Shown here in pieces: positions 52,235 to 61,118 of a DNA stretch of 64,000 nt. The notes under the pieces were generated by a model. It made no database searches and was not told where the DNA came from. It worked only from the letters and a program-made list of their open reading frames with translations. Origin of the DNA: Candidatus Peregrinibacteria bacterium HGW-Peregrinibacteria-1 (GTDB taxonomy: Bacteria; Patescibacteriota; Gracilibacteria; UBA1369; LOWO2-01-FULL-3); NCBI GenBank assembly GCA_002839505.1, contig PGYE01000001.1:124001-188000 (forward strand), written 5' to 3'. How positions within the stretch are numbered: position 1 is the first letter of the stretch; each line of letters begins with the position of its first letter. The translations under genes and the position numbers were made by a program.

Positions 52235-55048
52235 ATGAAACAGTTCAAAAAATATCTTTCAAGAGAAAATAAAAGCAAATTCAAAAGAATTATCAGCTGG
52301 ATGGGCGTGATAATCCTTGGGCTTGGTCTCTTTGGGGTCATTGCCGTCGCCACGCTTGTAGCCGCTCTATCGATCGGCCTACCTGATGTCAAAGATCTCC
52401 AAAGCCTAAATGCTGCACAATCAACCGAAATATTCGATCGCGACGGAAACCTCCTCTACACCATCCACGGTGAAGAAAATCGTGAAGAGGTAACCTTTGA
52501 CCAAATATCTAAAGACCTCATCAATGCTACAGTTGCCATAGAAGACAACATTTTTTGGGAACACGCTGGCTACGACATTTGGGCAATAGGTAAAGCCGCC
52601 CTCAATGACATCTTTGGAATCGGGCAAGCTCGCGGAGGCTCAACCATCACCCAACAATACATCAAAAACACCTTCCTTTCCTCCGAACGCAGTTACACCA
52701 GAAAAGCCAAGGAAATAATTCTCGCAATTCGCCTTGAAAAAGCCTACACCAAAGAAGAAATCATGGGCCTATACCTCAATCGTATCCCCCTCGGAAATAA
52801 TGCTTATGGTTGCGAAAAAGCCGCTGAAATATACTTTCAAAAAACCTGTCTCGATCTCGACATAGCAGAAAGTTCCATTTTGGCAGCAATAATCCAAGCT
52901 CCAACCCGCTACAATCCCTATGGAAACAATCGCTACTCACATCTTCTCAAAGACTTCTCATCTGAAGAGCTGGAGAAACGAAACATTAAATCAGAACTCG
53001 ACCTTAAAATAGACGAATACACTCGCGGTCTCATCGGCGCGACCATCGAACTCGGACCAAATAAAATATATATTCCAGGCCGCGCCGACATCGTCCTTAG
53101 CCGCATGGAAGCCCTAGGGTACATCAACGACGAAGAGCGCCAAGACGCCATCAAAAAACTATCCACTCTCGAATTCCAGCAATCTCGCAGCACAATCAAG
53201 CATCCTCATTTCACCCTTTATGTTAAACAGCAGCTCGAAGAAAAATATGGAAAAGAATTAGTCGAACAAGGTGGACTCAAGGTCTACACCACAATCGACA
53301 CTGATCTACAAACCTATGCCGAAGAAGTTGCCAAAGAACGCGGTGAATTAAACGAAAAAAATTACGAATCCAACAATGTCGCATTAATGACAGTAAACCC
53401 TAATACTGGGGAAATACTTGCCATGGTCGGTTCCAGAGACTACTTCAACACCGAAATTGACGGTAATGTGAATGTCACCATCCGTCCTCGACAACCGGGA
53501 TCTTCTTTCAAGCCCATTGTGTACGCTAAAGCCTTCTACAACGGCTACGGTCCAGGAAATGTAATATATGATGTTCCCACTCGTATCGGAAACAACACCC
53601 CCAAGAACTATGAAGGAAACTTCCAGGGGCAAATGTCCGTAAGACGAGCCCTCGCACAATCACGCAACATTCCAGCCATCAAAATGTTCTTCCTGGCTGG
53701 TGAAGAAAAAGAAATCATCCCCTTTGCAAAGCAAATCGGATTTACCTCACTAAAAGACAACTACCCTTACGGATATCCTCTTGCCCTCGGATCCGGAGAA
53801 GTCACCATGTATGAAATGGTCCGTGCTTACAGTACCTTTGCCACCAACGGACGCACCCCTGAATTAACACCAATACTTCGTGTTGAAACCGCCAATGGCG
53901 ACATCTTGGAAGAATGGAACCCCGGCCTTTTCCCTGAAACAATGGACCCACAAGTAGCCTATCTCATAAACTCAATACTATCCGACAAAGAACATAGCCT
54001 CGGTACAGCTATACAAGTCGACGGAAAGAATGTTGCCGTTAAAACTGGAACCAGTACCAAAGAAGATCGCAGCCAAAGTGGAAATGCCAGTGTCCGCCCG
54101 GGTGACACCTGGACCATAGGATACACCCCAACCACTGTAACCGCTGTGTGGGCCGGAAACACCGACGGAACAGGCCTCGGTTACAACGCCAGCGGTTATA
54201 CCATTGCCGCCCCGGTCTTTAAGAGCGTAATGACCAAAGCCTTAGAAGAAAAAGTCTCCGAAACCTTTCCCCAACCAAAAGGCGTTACAAAAGTCTCAAT
54301 AAGCAAAGCATCCGGTAAACTTCCTAGCGCATCAACTCCTCAAGATCAAATAACTGAAGACATTTTCGCCAGCTTCTCAGTGCCAACCGAAGTTGACAAC
54401 AGTTATTTCCGGGTAACAATTGACACCGTATCCGGATTACTCGCAACCGAATTTACTCCGGCATCAAAACAAGAAGAAAGAGTTTTCCAAAACTATGAAC
54501 CCATCGCCGACCTCCTCAACTGGCAGGCCGAAATCAGAAACTACTACCGCGATCGAGAAATTGGTCTTCCACCAACCGAATACGACAATGTGCACACACC
54601 TGAAGCCGCCGCCAACGGACCACAGGTTCAAATAATTTCACCGTCCACAAATAGCTCTGTCGCACCAGGCCGCTTCGATGTGCAAATAAGTGTTTCCGCG
54701 AATCATGGTGTTGAAAATGTTGAATACTTTATCAACGATCAGCCCGCCTTCCGCACTGATGTTGCACCTTACAGTGGTAGCCTCCGAATGCCATCCAATG
54801 TTGAAATAGGATCCAGACAGTTAATTGTCGTAAAGGTAACCGATAAATACGGTTATACTTCTCAATCCGCAATCGAGGTAAAAGTCGGTGATGAAAACAG
54901 TATCCCAATCGAAGACTCCCCTCCTGAAGACACCAATACTCCTGAAAATCCTCCGCCCTCAAACAGTGACAACAATGGCAACGGCGGAAACAATGGTAAC
55001 TCAGAAGCTGTTAAGCCCGATAACAACATTCTTAAAGCACTGCTTTAA
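52235..55048 (+). CDS. Class A penicillin-binding protein (PBP1a type) with Ig-like tail
   Basis: 937 residues. One membrane helix near residues 22-45, then the GT51 glycosyltransferase: EDNIFWEHAGYD (E103), GGSTITQQYIKN, RKAKEIILAIRLE, YLNRIPLGNNAYG. The transpeptidase has SSFK (S423-K426), SRN (476-478) and KTGTS (603-607). After it, from about residue 785, comes an Ig-like domain (QIISPSTNSSVAPG, FDVQISVSANHGVENVEYFINDQPAF) and a low-complexity Asn/Gly/Pro-rich tail. It makes and crosslinks peptidoglycan strands. It begins a cluster with a SanA-like protein and an O-methyltransferase. Confidence 0.93.
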   Translation: MKQFKKYLSRENKSKFKRIISWMGVIILGLGLFGVIAVATLVAALSIGLPDVKDLQSLNAAQSTEIFDRDGNLLYTIHGEENREEVTFDQISKDLINATVAIEDNIFWEHAGYDIWAIGKAALNDIFGIGQARGGSTITQQYIKNTFLSSERSYTRKAKEIILAIRLEKAYTKEEIMGLYLNRIPLGNNAYGCEKAAEIYFQKTCLDLDIAESSILAAIIQAPTRYNPYGNNRYSHLLKDFSSEELEKRNIKSELDLKIDEYTRGLIGATIELGPNKIYIPGRADIVLSRMEALGYINDEERQDAIKKLSTLEFQQSRSTIKHPHFTLYVKQQLEEKYGKELVEQGGLKVYTTIDTDLQTYAEEVAKERGELNEKNYESNNVALMTVNPNTGEILAMVGSRDYFNTEIDGNVNVTIRPRQPGSSFKPIVYAKAFYNGYGPGNVIYDVPTRIGNNTPKNYEGNFQGQMSVRRALAQSRNIPAIKMFFLAGEEKEIIPFAKQIGFTSLKDNYPYGYPLALGSGEVTMYEMVRAYSTFATNGRTPELTPILRVETANGDILEEWNPGLFPETMDPQVAYLINSILSDKEHSLGTAIQVDGKNVAVKTGTSTKEDRSQSGNASVRPGDTWTIGYTPTTVTAVWAGNTDGTGLGYNASGYTIAAPVFKSVMTKALEEKVSETFPQPKGVTKVSISKASGKLPSASTPQDQITEDIFASFSVPTEVDNSYFRVTIDTVSGLLATEFTPASKQEERVFQNYEPIADLLNWQAEIRNYYRDREIGLPPTEYDNVHTPEAAANGPQVQIISPSTNSSVAPGRFDVQISVSANHGVENVEYFINDQPAFRTDVAPYSGSLRMPSNVEIGSRQLIVVKVTDKYGYTSQSAIEVKVGDENSIPIEDSPPEDTNTPENPPPSNSDNNGNGGNNGNSEAVKPDNNILKALL

Positions 55049-55051
55049 AGC

Positions 55052-55684
55052 ATGAAAGCCAAAGAGGAAAAAATTAAACTGTTTAAAACAATACTTTGGG
55101 GGCTAGCAATAGCCCTTATCGTAATATTCAGTGCCCCCTTCTTGGTTGTTCAATATTATAGAAGTTTCATCTACATCAGCACCGCCGATATTCCCAAAAC
55201 CGAAACCGCCATTGTCTTTGGAGCCAGTATAAAACCTGACGGCTCGCCCTCCGACATCTTAAAAGATCGCCTCGACATCGCCGCCGCCCTCTACAAAGAA
55301 GGTATTGTTTCCCAAATTCTTGTCACCGGCGACAACATCAATCCTGATTACAACGAACCGGGAAACATGCTCAAATACCTCGTCCAAACTCACAGAATTC
55401 CGGAATCCCAAATTATCAAAGACCCCGCCGGCCTCAGAACTTATGACTCCTGCATTCGCGCTAAAGAAATCTGGGAAATAGATGAAGCCATACTGATAAC
55501 CCAAGGATATCACCTCGCCAGAGCCCTCTTTACCTGCAATCACCTCGGAGTCAAAAGCACCGGATTCTCCGCCACCAATCAACCCTATATCAAAGCCGAC
55601 TACTTCAAATTTCGGGAAGTCGGCGCCATCTACAAGGCCATTATCGATGTCTATTTTTGGCGTCCCGATTATCAAAAATTCTAA
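55052..55684 (+). CDS. SanA/YdcF-like DUF218 protein
   Basis: 210 residues with an N-terminal membrane helix (LWGLAIALIVIFSAPFLVV) and a DUF218 (SanA/YdcF/ElyC) fold outside: AIVFGASIKPDGSPSDILKDRL, ILVTGDN, LRTYDSCIRAKEIWEIDEAILITQGYHLARALF, then the C-terminal YFKFREVGA segment. Members act in envelope or peptidoglycan precursor maintenance, which fits the preceding PBP gene three bases upstream. Exact substrate unknown. Confidence 0.88.
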   Translation: MKAKEEKIKLFKTILWGLAIALIVIFSAPFLVVQYYRSFIYISTADIPKTETAIVFGASIKPDGSPSDILKDRLDIAAALYKEGIVSQILVTGDNINPDYNEPGNMLKYLVQTHRIPESQIIKDPAGLRTYDSCIRAKEIWEIDEAILITQGYHLARALFTCNHLGVKSTGFSATNQPYIKADYFKFREVGAIYKAIIDVYFWRPDYQKF

Positions 55685-55687
55685 ACA

Positions 55688-56242
55688 ATGCAACAAAACA
55701 TCAAAGATCTTTTACAAGAACTCGAATCAACCCGTGAAACCTATTGGAACATCCCCCCCGAAACTGGTAGATACCTCAACAAACTAATCAAAGACCGCAA
55801 ATACAAACACATCCTCGAAATAGGCACCTCCAACGGCTATTCCGCTATCTGGATCGCCGAAGCTCTCATGCACAACAACGGTACCCTCTACACCATTGAA
55901 TCCCACAAAAAGCTTCGCTTCAACCTAGCCAAAGAAAACATCGCTCGCTCCGGCCTAACCAACATCATCCAAATCCTCGGCCACGCCCCCGAAGACATTC
56001 CCCTAACACCAAAATACTTCGACATGGCCTTTTTCGATGCCACAAAAAAAGAACACCTTAACTTCTTCAAAACCATCGAAAACCGCATCAACCTAAACGG
56101 CATGATCATAACCGACAACATCCTCTCCCACCAAGAAGTACTAACCCCATATATAGAACACCTCAAATCGCTTCCATCCTGGAAGTCCCAAATCTACCCC
56201 CTCGGAACAGGAATAATGGTCAGCGAAAAAATTGCCAACTAG
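55688..56242 (+). CDS. SAM-dependent O-methyltransferase (caffeoyl-CoA OMT-like)
   Basis: 184 residues of the Methyltransf_3/24 type. Motif I LEIGTSNGYSAIWIAEAL, the acidic TIESHKKLRF turn, FDMAFFDATKKEHLNFF and the metal-ligand-like TDNIL are typical. There is no signal, so it acts in the cytoplasm. It starts 3 bases after the SanA-like gene. Its stop overlaps the convergent sigma-like gene's stop (CTAG). The methylated molecule is unknown. Confidence 0.9.
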   Translation: MQQNIKDLLQELESTRETYWNIPPETGRYLNKLIKDRKYKHILEIGTSNGYSAIWIAEALMHNNGTLYTIESHKKLRFNLAKENIARSGLTNIIQILGHAPEDIPLTPKYFDMAFFDATKKEHLNFFKTIENRINLNGMIITDNILSHQEVLTPYIEHLKSLPSWKSQIYPLGTGIMVSEKIAN

Positions 56243-57462
56243 TTAACTGCAACTGCTCTATAATCTCTAATTTTCCAGCCTCCCTCACGGAAGACCAGCT
56301 CATAATCCAAGCTGTCGCCAGTTGCCAACTCCACATCAACACTAAATTCATCCTCGGAATTTCTAACAACCAATAGAGAATCTACCTCAAATTTCTCACA
56401 GAATCTCTGCCCGAAATTTCTGCTCAAAGCCACTCTCTCGCCATCGCTCATCTCCCCTCTCACCTCAACATCACAATTAACCAAAACCCCTCTCTCCAAA
56501 AGACTGCCTCCGGGACCAAAAATCACATAAAGCACCCAACTCAACAACAAAACAAAAATCAACAATGGAACCAGCACCAAAACTACCTTAAACCGATCCA
56601 ATAAATCCAACATTCGCTCCTTTCTCTCAAACCTCAAAGCCTCCTCCGCCAACCTCTCATCCTCCTCCTCTCTCAATTCCTCCACCGCCTTCACAAAAAT
56701 TTTCGCCGGATCACTAGACCCCACATTCAAATTAATATTTTCTGACATTTTAGTCTTTTTAGGTTTTTCCTCAGATGCAAATTCCGCCTCCACCGCCTCA
56801 CTCTTCAACTTCGATTTTGCCTCCACATCAAGCCCCAAGTTTATCTTAAACGCCTCCGTCCCCTCAAGTGTATCAATCTCAAGATCTTTTAATTTTTCAA
56901 AAAACACACTCAACTCACTAAAATAACCTCCTTGCGGATCCGTCTCCTCACCAAACATCAAGAAGTGCGCTCTCTTCAAAACTCTATAAATTTTTGACCC
57001 AATCGTCTCATCCTCCTGACCCAAAATCATCATCACGTCACCATCAGCAGCCTGCTCAATAAACTTCAATCTCAAAATTTCTCTTTCCTCCAAAGACAGC
57101 TTTCCAAACACCTTTTCCGCATCCGAAATAGTTTTTTCCTGTACCTTTGTAAGCTTACCATTCCACTGATCTCGCCCTCTTGACCCCTCCTCCGGATTAT
57201 CTGAAATGTGATTCCATATCCTCGGCTTCGCCAAACTATAAAGCCAAACCGCAAAAGAAATATCACTCGGCGTATTTCTCGCCTGCCCGATAGCATCCAA
57301 AAAAGTCATTCTCGTTATTTCCTCAGCCAAACGGTGATTACCCACTCTTCTCAAAACAAACCTATACAACCCCTCAAAATTATCCTCAAAAAGCATTCGA
57401 AACTTTGTCAAATCACCCTGCTGAAGACCATAAACAATTTGTTTTTCTGCGCTGAAATCCAT
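56239..57462 (-). CDS. ECF sigma-factor-like protein with transmembrane C-terminal extension
   Basis: 407 residues from the ATG at 57462 (MDFSAEKQIVYGL). The upstream TTG would add 18 hydrophobic residues. Residues about 15-75 look like sigma-70 region 2 (FEGLYRFVLRRVGNHRLAEEITRMTFLDA), and about 125-180 like region 4 (LSLEEREILRLKFIEQAADGDVMMILGQEDETIGSKI). A charged linker follows, then a membrane helix near 305-330 (VVLVLVPLLIFVLLLSWVLYVIF) and about 75 extracytoplasmic residues. A sigma-like domain tethered to the membrane could release or respond to envelope signals. Key helix residues of region 2 are partly altered, so it may not bind core polymerase. Convergent with the O-methyltransferase. 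Confidence 0.75.
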   Translation of the reverse strand: MDFSAEKQIVYGLQQGDLTKFRMLFEDNFEGLYRFVLRRVGNHRLAEEITRMTFLDAIGQARNTPSDISFAVWLYSLAKPRIWNHISDNPEEGSRGRDQWNGKLTKVQEKTISDAEKVFGKLSLEEREILRLKFIEQAADGDVMMILGQEDETIGSKIYRVLKRAHFLMFGEETDPQGGYFSELSVFFEKLKDLEIDTLEGTEAFKINLGLDVEAKSKLKSEAVEAEFASEEKPKKTKMSENINLNVGSSDPAKIFVKAVEELREEEDERLAEEALRFERKERMLDLLDRFKVVLVLVPLLIFVLLLSWVLYVIFGPGGSLLERGVLVNCDVEVRGEMSDGERVALSRNFGQRFCEKFEVDSLLVVRNSEDEFSVDVELATGDSLDYELVFREGGWKIRDYRAVAVN

Positions 57463-57566
57463 AAAAAGATATAAATAAAAGGAAACAGTTATAACAACAC
57501 AATCAAAAAAAGTCAATAGCCTAAACCCTCAAAATACCACCTACCCCACACCCCAAACAAATCATA

Positions 57567-57596
57567 TTGTCTTCTGTGAGAAGAAAGGGATAGAAT
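57567..57596 (+). promoter_or_regulatory. Promoter of the ELW-repeat surface protein gene
   Basis: TTGTCT (57567-57572), 18-base spacer, TAGAAT (57591-57596), leader about 31 bases. Confidence 0.5.
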
Positions 57597-57633
57597 AATT
57601 ACAAATACTTTACTTTCGTTAACCTCATCACCT

Positions 57634-60600
57634 ATGTCCCCCAAAAAGCTCTTTGGCTATTCCCTAGTTTTTACTCTTGCCCTCTCTTTAACCCTTTCCG
57701 GAGCGTCGGCAACCCAATTCAGCCTCATCAAAGACATCAACGAAGGCGCTGCTGATGCCTTCGAACCAGATTACATTACAATGAATACCAATAACCTTGC
57801 TTACTTCATAGCAGACGATGGTATTCACGGAATGGAACTTTGGAAAACAGATGGTACAGAAGAAGGTACTACCATTGTGAAAGATATTGTCCCTGGAGCT
57901 AATGGTTCCTATCCATACTTTTACGGCACCGCAGGTAATTTACTTTTTTTCGCTGCCGAGTTTGAACTTTGGCGATCCGATGGCTCTGATGCTGGAACCT
58001 TTCCTATCGCTGACAACCTCGATCAATTCAGTTGGTTTACCGACTTCAATGGAGTTCTATTCTTCCAGGCTAGCAACGGAATCACCGGTAGAGAACTCTG
58101 GAAGTCAGATGGTACCAGCGAAGGAACCACACTGGTAAAAGATACCGATGCTGGAGCATCCCATGGAAATCCTGGATATCTAACAGTTGTCAACGACACT
58201 CTTTACTTCCAGGCCAGCTCTCTTAACGAAGGGATCGAACTTTGGAAATCAGATGGCAGTCCAGAGGGAACCACATTGGTAAAGGACATCTACCCAGGTA
58301 ACCAAATGTCAAACCCCTCATATTTGACCGCCGTTGGCAACACACTCTTCTTCTCTGCAGACGACGGTGGTGGCGCCGGTCAACAACTTTGGAAATCAGA
58401 TGGCACTGAAGAAGGCACCATAATGGTAAAAAGCATCCCGGGTGGAGGCTGGGAAGGAGAAGCGGCTCCTGAGAAATTAACCGCCGTTAATGGAACACTA
58501 TTTTTCTTTATCTATGGTCTTGAAAATCGTGAGCTCTGGAAATCCGACGGCTCCGAAGAAGGCACTGTAAAAGTTGCTGACGGCACCTTTAGCGAAATTT
58601 CTGATAAACACGCGGCTGTTGGTAACAGCTTCTTTTTCTTCGCGGATGTAATTGATGACAGCATGGAGCTCTGGAAATCTGACGGCACCGAATTAGGCAC
58701 CGTTCTCGTCAAGACCATTCTTAGCAGTGATCCTTCCTCTGTCTATCCTGACCACCTCCGCGTCCTTAACGACATTCTGTATTTTTCCGTTGGTAATGAA
58801 AGTGGTAGTGAACTTTGGCAGTCCGATGGCACCGAAGAAGGAACAAAAAAAATAGAAGGTGCCTTCGCGCCAAGCAGTGAAATCGAACTTAACGAAGGTG
58901 ACATCGAATTCACACCATCTTCCCTTTTAGCTCACGCTGAAAAACTTTTGTTTATCGGATCGGACAATGTTTATGGTAAAGAATTGTGGTCATACACTCC
59001 AAATAATGCCCCAGTTATCTCAAATCTTACAGTAACACCTGCAAATAACACCACCGGAAATATCGACATAGCCGTAACAGTAAATGACGAGGACGGACAA
59101 GACCTGACACTTTCATATTGGTACGAAGTCGGTGAATGCACCCCGTACCAGCCTGATTTCGCCGGCACAGACGCTATACCTGTCCAACCAGCCACTTATG
59201 CTAGTGGAACGATCGAGATTGTAAATTATGCAGGGCTCCCAGGCAATAATCACGGTATATGGATTGGTGATAACCCTATAAGAGAAGGCACGCACTGGTT
59301 CGCTGCTGTTAGCAATGAAAATACCGCAACAAGTATCGAAACCGCTATTAACACTTTAGAAGGATGGAATTTCGTTTCAGCCAATGCTGAGGGGAGCATA
59401 GTTACCGTGTCAGCAATAGAAGCGGGAACTACTGGAAATGATATTTATTTTGATACAAGCGTATTCAACGGTGATCTTATCATCAGTGATGGCTGGTCCC
59501 TCACCGGCGGCTCAGATGAAATCCCCGCCATCGACGCAGTTCCTCCCCATGTCAGCACCCAATTAGTGTCCTCTATTATTTCTGCCTCAGACAGCAGCGG
59601 AAGCCTTGATATCGTTGAAAACCAAGCCGTAGCAATTAGTACCCTTCAATCCGACAACACCGTAGTGGCCACCTGGTCTCCGACAAGCGACGAACTAACT
59701 CCAAATACTCAACACTGTGTCCATGTCTTTGCTAACGATAGCATAGCCGATTCCGAAGTCCTTTCAGCACAAGTAATACTCAACCCCGCACAACCAACCA
59801 ATATAACAGCAACAGCCAATGGCCAAAGCTCCATTATCCTTGAATGGGATGCCAATGGAAATCCTGAGGAAACAGAGTACGGCATATATAGTATCACCAC
59901 GGAAGAAGTCCTCTCCACAACAACCGACACCAGCTTTACCGTAACCGGATTAACCCCTAGCTCTAGTCACTCCTTCACAATTCGTGCCATTCAAAATGGC
60001 AACAGCGAGGTATACATAGCGTCGGCCGAAACTGAGTCTGTAACAACTGCCGCCTTAAGCCAAATTGTTACCATTGAACTGAAAAGCGGCAACGGGGAAA
60101 CTAGTTTCCAATTCTCTGGAAGCGCAACTACCCACACAGCAAGAGTTGAATCCATAAACCTTGACGACCCCGAAAACCCCAAGGCTGTACTAACCATCCA
60201 GTCCGATCCAGTAACAGTAACACTTGGAGCAGGTGAAAGCCAAAACATTGACACCATTGGTAATGGAACTAACGACACAACCGTAACCGTAAACAGTATT
60301 GATACTGACAGTAGCTCTGTGAATTTCACCCTTACTGCTATTGCCCAGACCTCCAGCAGCGGAGGGGGCGGTGGATTCCTCTCTCTATTCCAACCACAGT
60401 CATCAAGCACAGATGATCAAACTGACCTCAAGACCATCTTCAACGACACTGCCGGTCACTGGGGAGAACAATACATCCAAACATTACTCGAAAAAGGAAT
60501 CATACAAGGCTATCAAGATGGAAACTTCAAGCCAGATGCACCCGTAACTCGCGCCGAGCTTCTCAAAATGATCATGGAGGCCTATGAAATCAACCAGACC

Positions 60601-60966
60601 ACAGTTGATACTGCATCCTTCAGCGATGTCTCGCTTGAAACTTGGTATGGACCATATATCGAAACGGCAAAAACCCTCGACTTCATATCGGGATACTCCG
60701 ACGGCACCTTCAAGCCAAACAACTCCGTCAACAGAGCCGAAGCCCTCGCCATGATCTTGAATTCCTCAGGACTAGACCTACTTCACAACGAAACCACTAC
60801 CTTCACCGACACTCAGTCCTCTGACTGGTACGCTGCCTTCATCTCATACGCCGTTGAAAACAACATCATCCAAGGATACCAAAACGGAAACTTCGGACCA
60901 AGCGACAACCTCACCAGAGCCCAAGCTGCCAAAATAATTGTCCTTGCATTAGAACTGACAAAGTAG
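57634..60966 (+). CDS. Large S-layer-anchored surface protein: ELWxxDGT repeats, FN3, SLH
   Basis: 1110 residues. After a signal peptide (MSPKKLFGYSLVFTLALSLTLSGASA) come eight ELWKSDGTEEGT-type repeats (residues about 65-420), a motif known in bacterial surface proteins, likely beta-propeller blades. Then an Ig-like domain (PVISNLTVTPANNTTGNI, with a Cys pair EVGEC/HCVH), into which a second domain around residues 545-625 is inserted, an FN3 domain (PTNITATANGQSSIILEW...), a beta domain, a Gly-rich linker SSGGGGG, and three C-terminal SLH repeats (GYQDGNFKPDAPVTRAE, GYSDGTFKPNNSVNRAE, GYQNGNFGPSDNLTRAQ). The SLH repeats anchor it to the wall, so it is cell-surface exposed. Confidence 0.9.
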   Translation: MSPKKLFGYSLVFTLALSLTLSGASATQFSLIKDINEGAADAFEPDYITMNTNNLAYFIADDGIHGMELWKTDGTEEGTTIVKDIVPGANGSYPYFYGTAGNLLFFAAEFELWRSDGSDAGTFPIADNLDQFSWFTDFNGVLFFQASNGITGRELWKSDGTSEGTTLVKDTDAGASHGNPGYLTVVNDTLYFQASSLNEGIELWKSDGSPEGTTLVKDIYPGNQMSNPSYLTAVGNTLFFSADDGGGAGQQLWKSDGTEEGTIMVKSIPGGGWEGEAAPEKLTAVNGTLFFFIYGLENRELWKSDGSEEGTVKVADGTFSEISDKHAAVGNSFFFFADVIDDSMELWKSDGTELGTVLVKTILSSDPSSVYPDHLRVLNDILYFSVGNESGSELWQSDGTEEGTKKIEGAFAPSSEIELNEGDIEFTPSSLLAHAEKLLFIGSDNVYGKELWSYTPNNAPVISNLTVTPANNTTGNIDIAVTVNDEDGQDLTLSYWYEVGECTPYQPDFAGTDAIPVQPATYASGTIEIVNYAGLPGNNHGIWIGDNPIREGTHWFAAVSNENTATSIETAINTLEGWNFVSANAEGSIVTVSAIEAGTTGNDIYFDTSVFNGDLIISDGWSLTGGSDEIPAIDAVPPHVSTQLVSSIISASDSSGSLDIVENQAVAISTLQSDNTVVATWSPTSDELTPNTQHCVHVFANDSIADSEVLSAQVILNPAQPTNITATANGQSSIILEWDANGNPEETEYGIYSITTEEVLSTTTDTSFTVTGLTPSSSHSFTIRAIQNGNSEVYIASAETESVTTAALSQIVTIELKSGNGETSFQFSGSATTHTARVESINLDDPENPKAVLTIQSDPVTVTLGAGESQNIDTIGNGTNDTTVTVNSIDTDSSSVNFTLTAIAQTSSSGGGGGFLSLFQPQSSSTDDQTDLKTIFNDTAGHWGEQYIQTLLEKGIIQGYQDGNFKPDAPVTRAELLKMIMEAYEINQTTVDTASFSDVSLETWYGPYIETAKTLDFISGYSDGTFKPNNSVNRAEALAMILNSSGLDLLHNETTTFTDTQSSDWYAAFISYAVENNIIQGYQNGNFGPSDNLTRAQAAKIIVLALELTK

Positions 60967-60995
60967 TCCATTAAGGCTAGTGAATTGAGTTTTTA

Positions 60996-61040
60996 GGGAG
61001 TAAAACCTTGGCGTCCTCAGTGTTTCAACGGGATACTCCC
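60996..61040 (+). other. Hairpin between the two surface protein genes
   Basis: GGGAGTA (60996-61002) pairs with TACTCCC (61034-61040) around a 31-base loop, 30 bases after the stop of the upstream gene. It may be a 3' structure of that mRNA or a leader element for the next gene. No T run follows directly, although a T-rich stretch begins about 20 bases later. Confidence 0.3.
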
Positions 61041-61078
61041 ATACCAATTATTCGCTATCTTACTTTTTTTATTTCCGC

Positions 61079-61084
61079 TATAAT
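61079..61084 (+). promoter_or_regulatory. Probable -10 box of the last surface protein gene
   Basis: A perfect TATAAT, about 35 bases before the ATG at 61119, with no clear -35. The spacing to the start equals that of most genes in the window. Confidence 0.35.
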
Positions 61085-61118
61085 ATACCTTGTTTTAATT
61101 ATTTCTCATTTTTTATAT

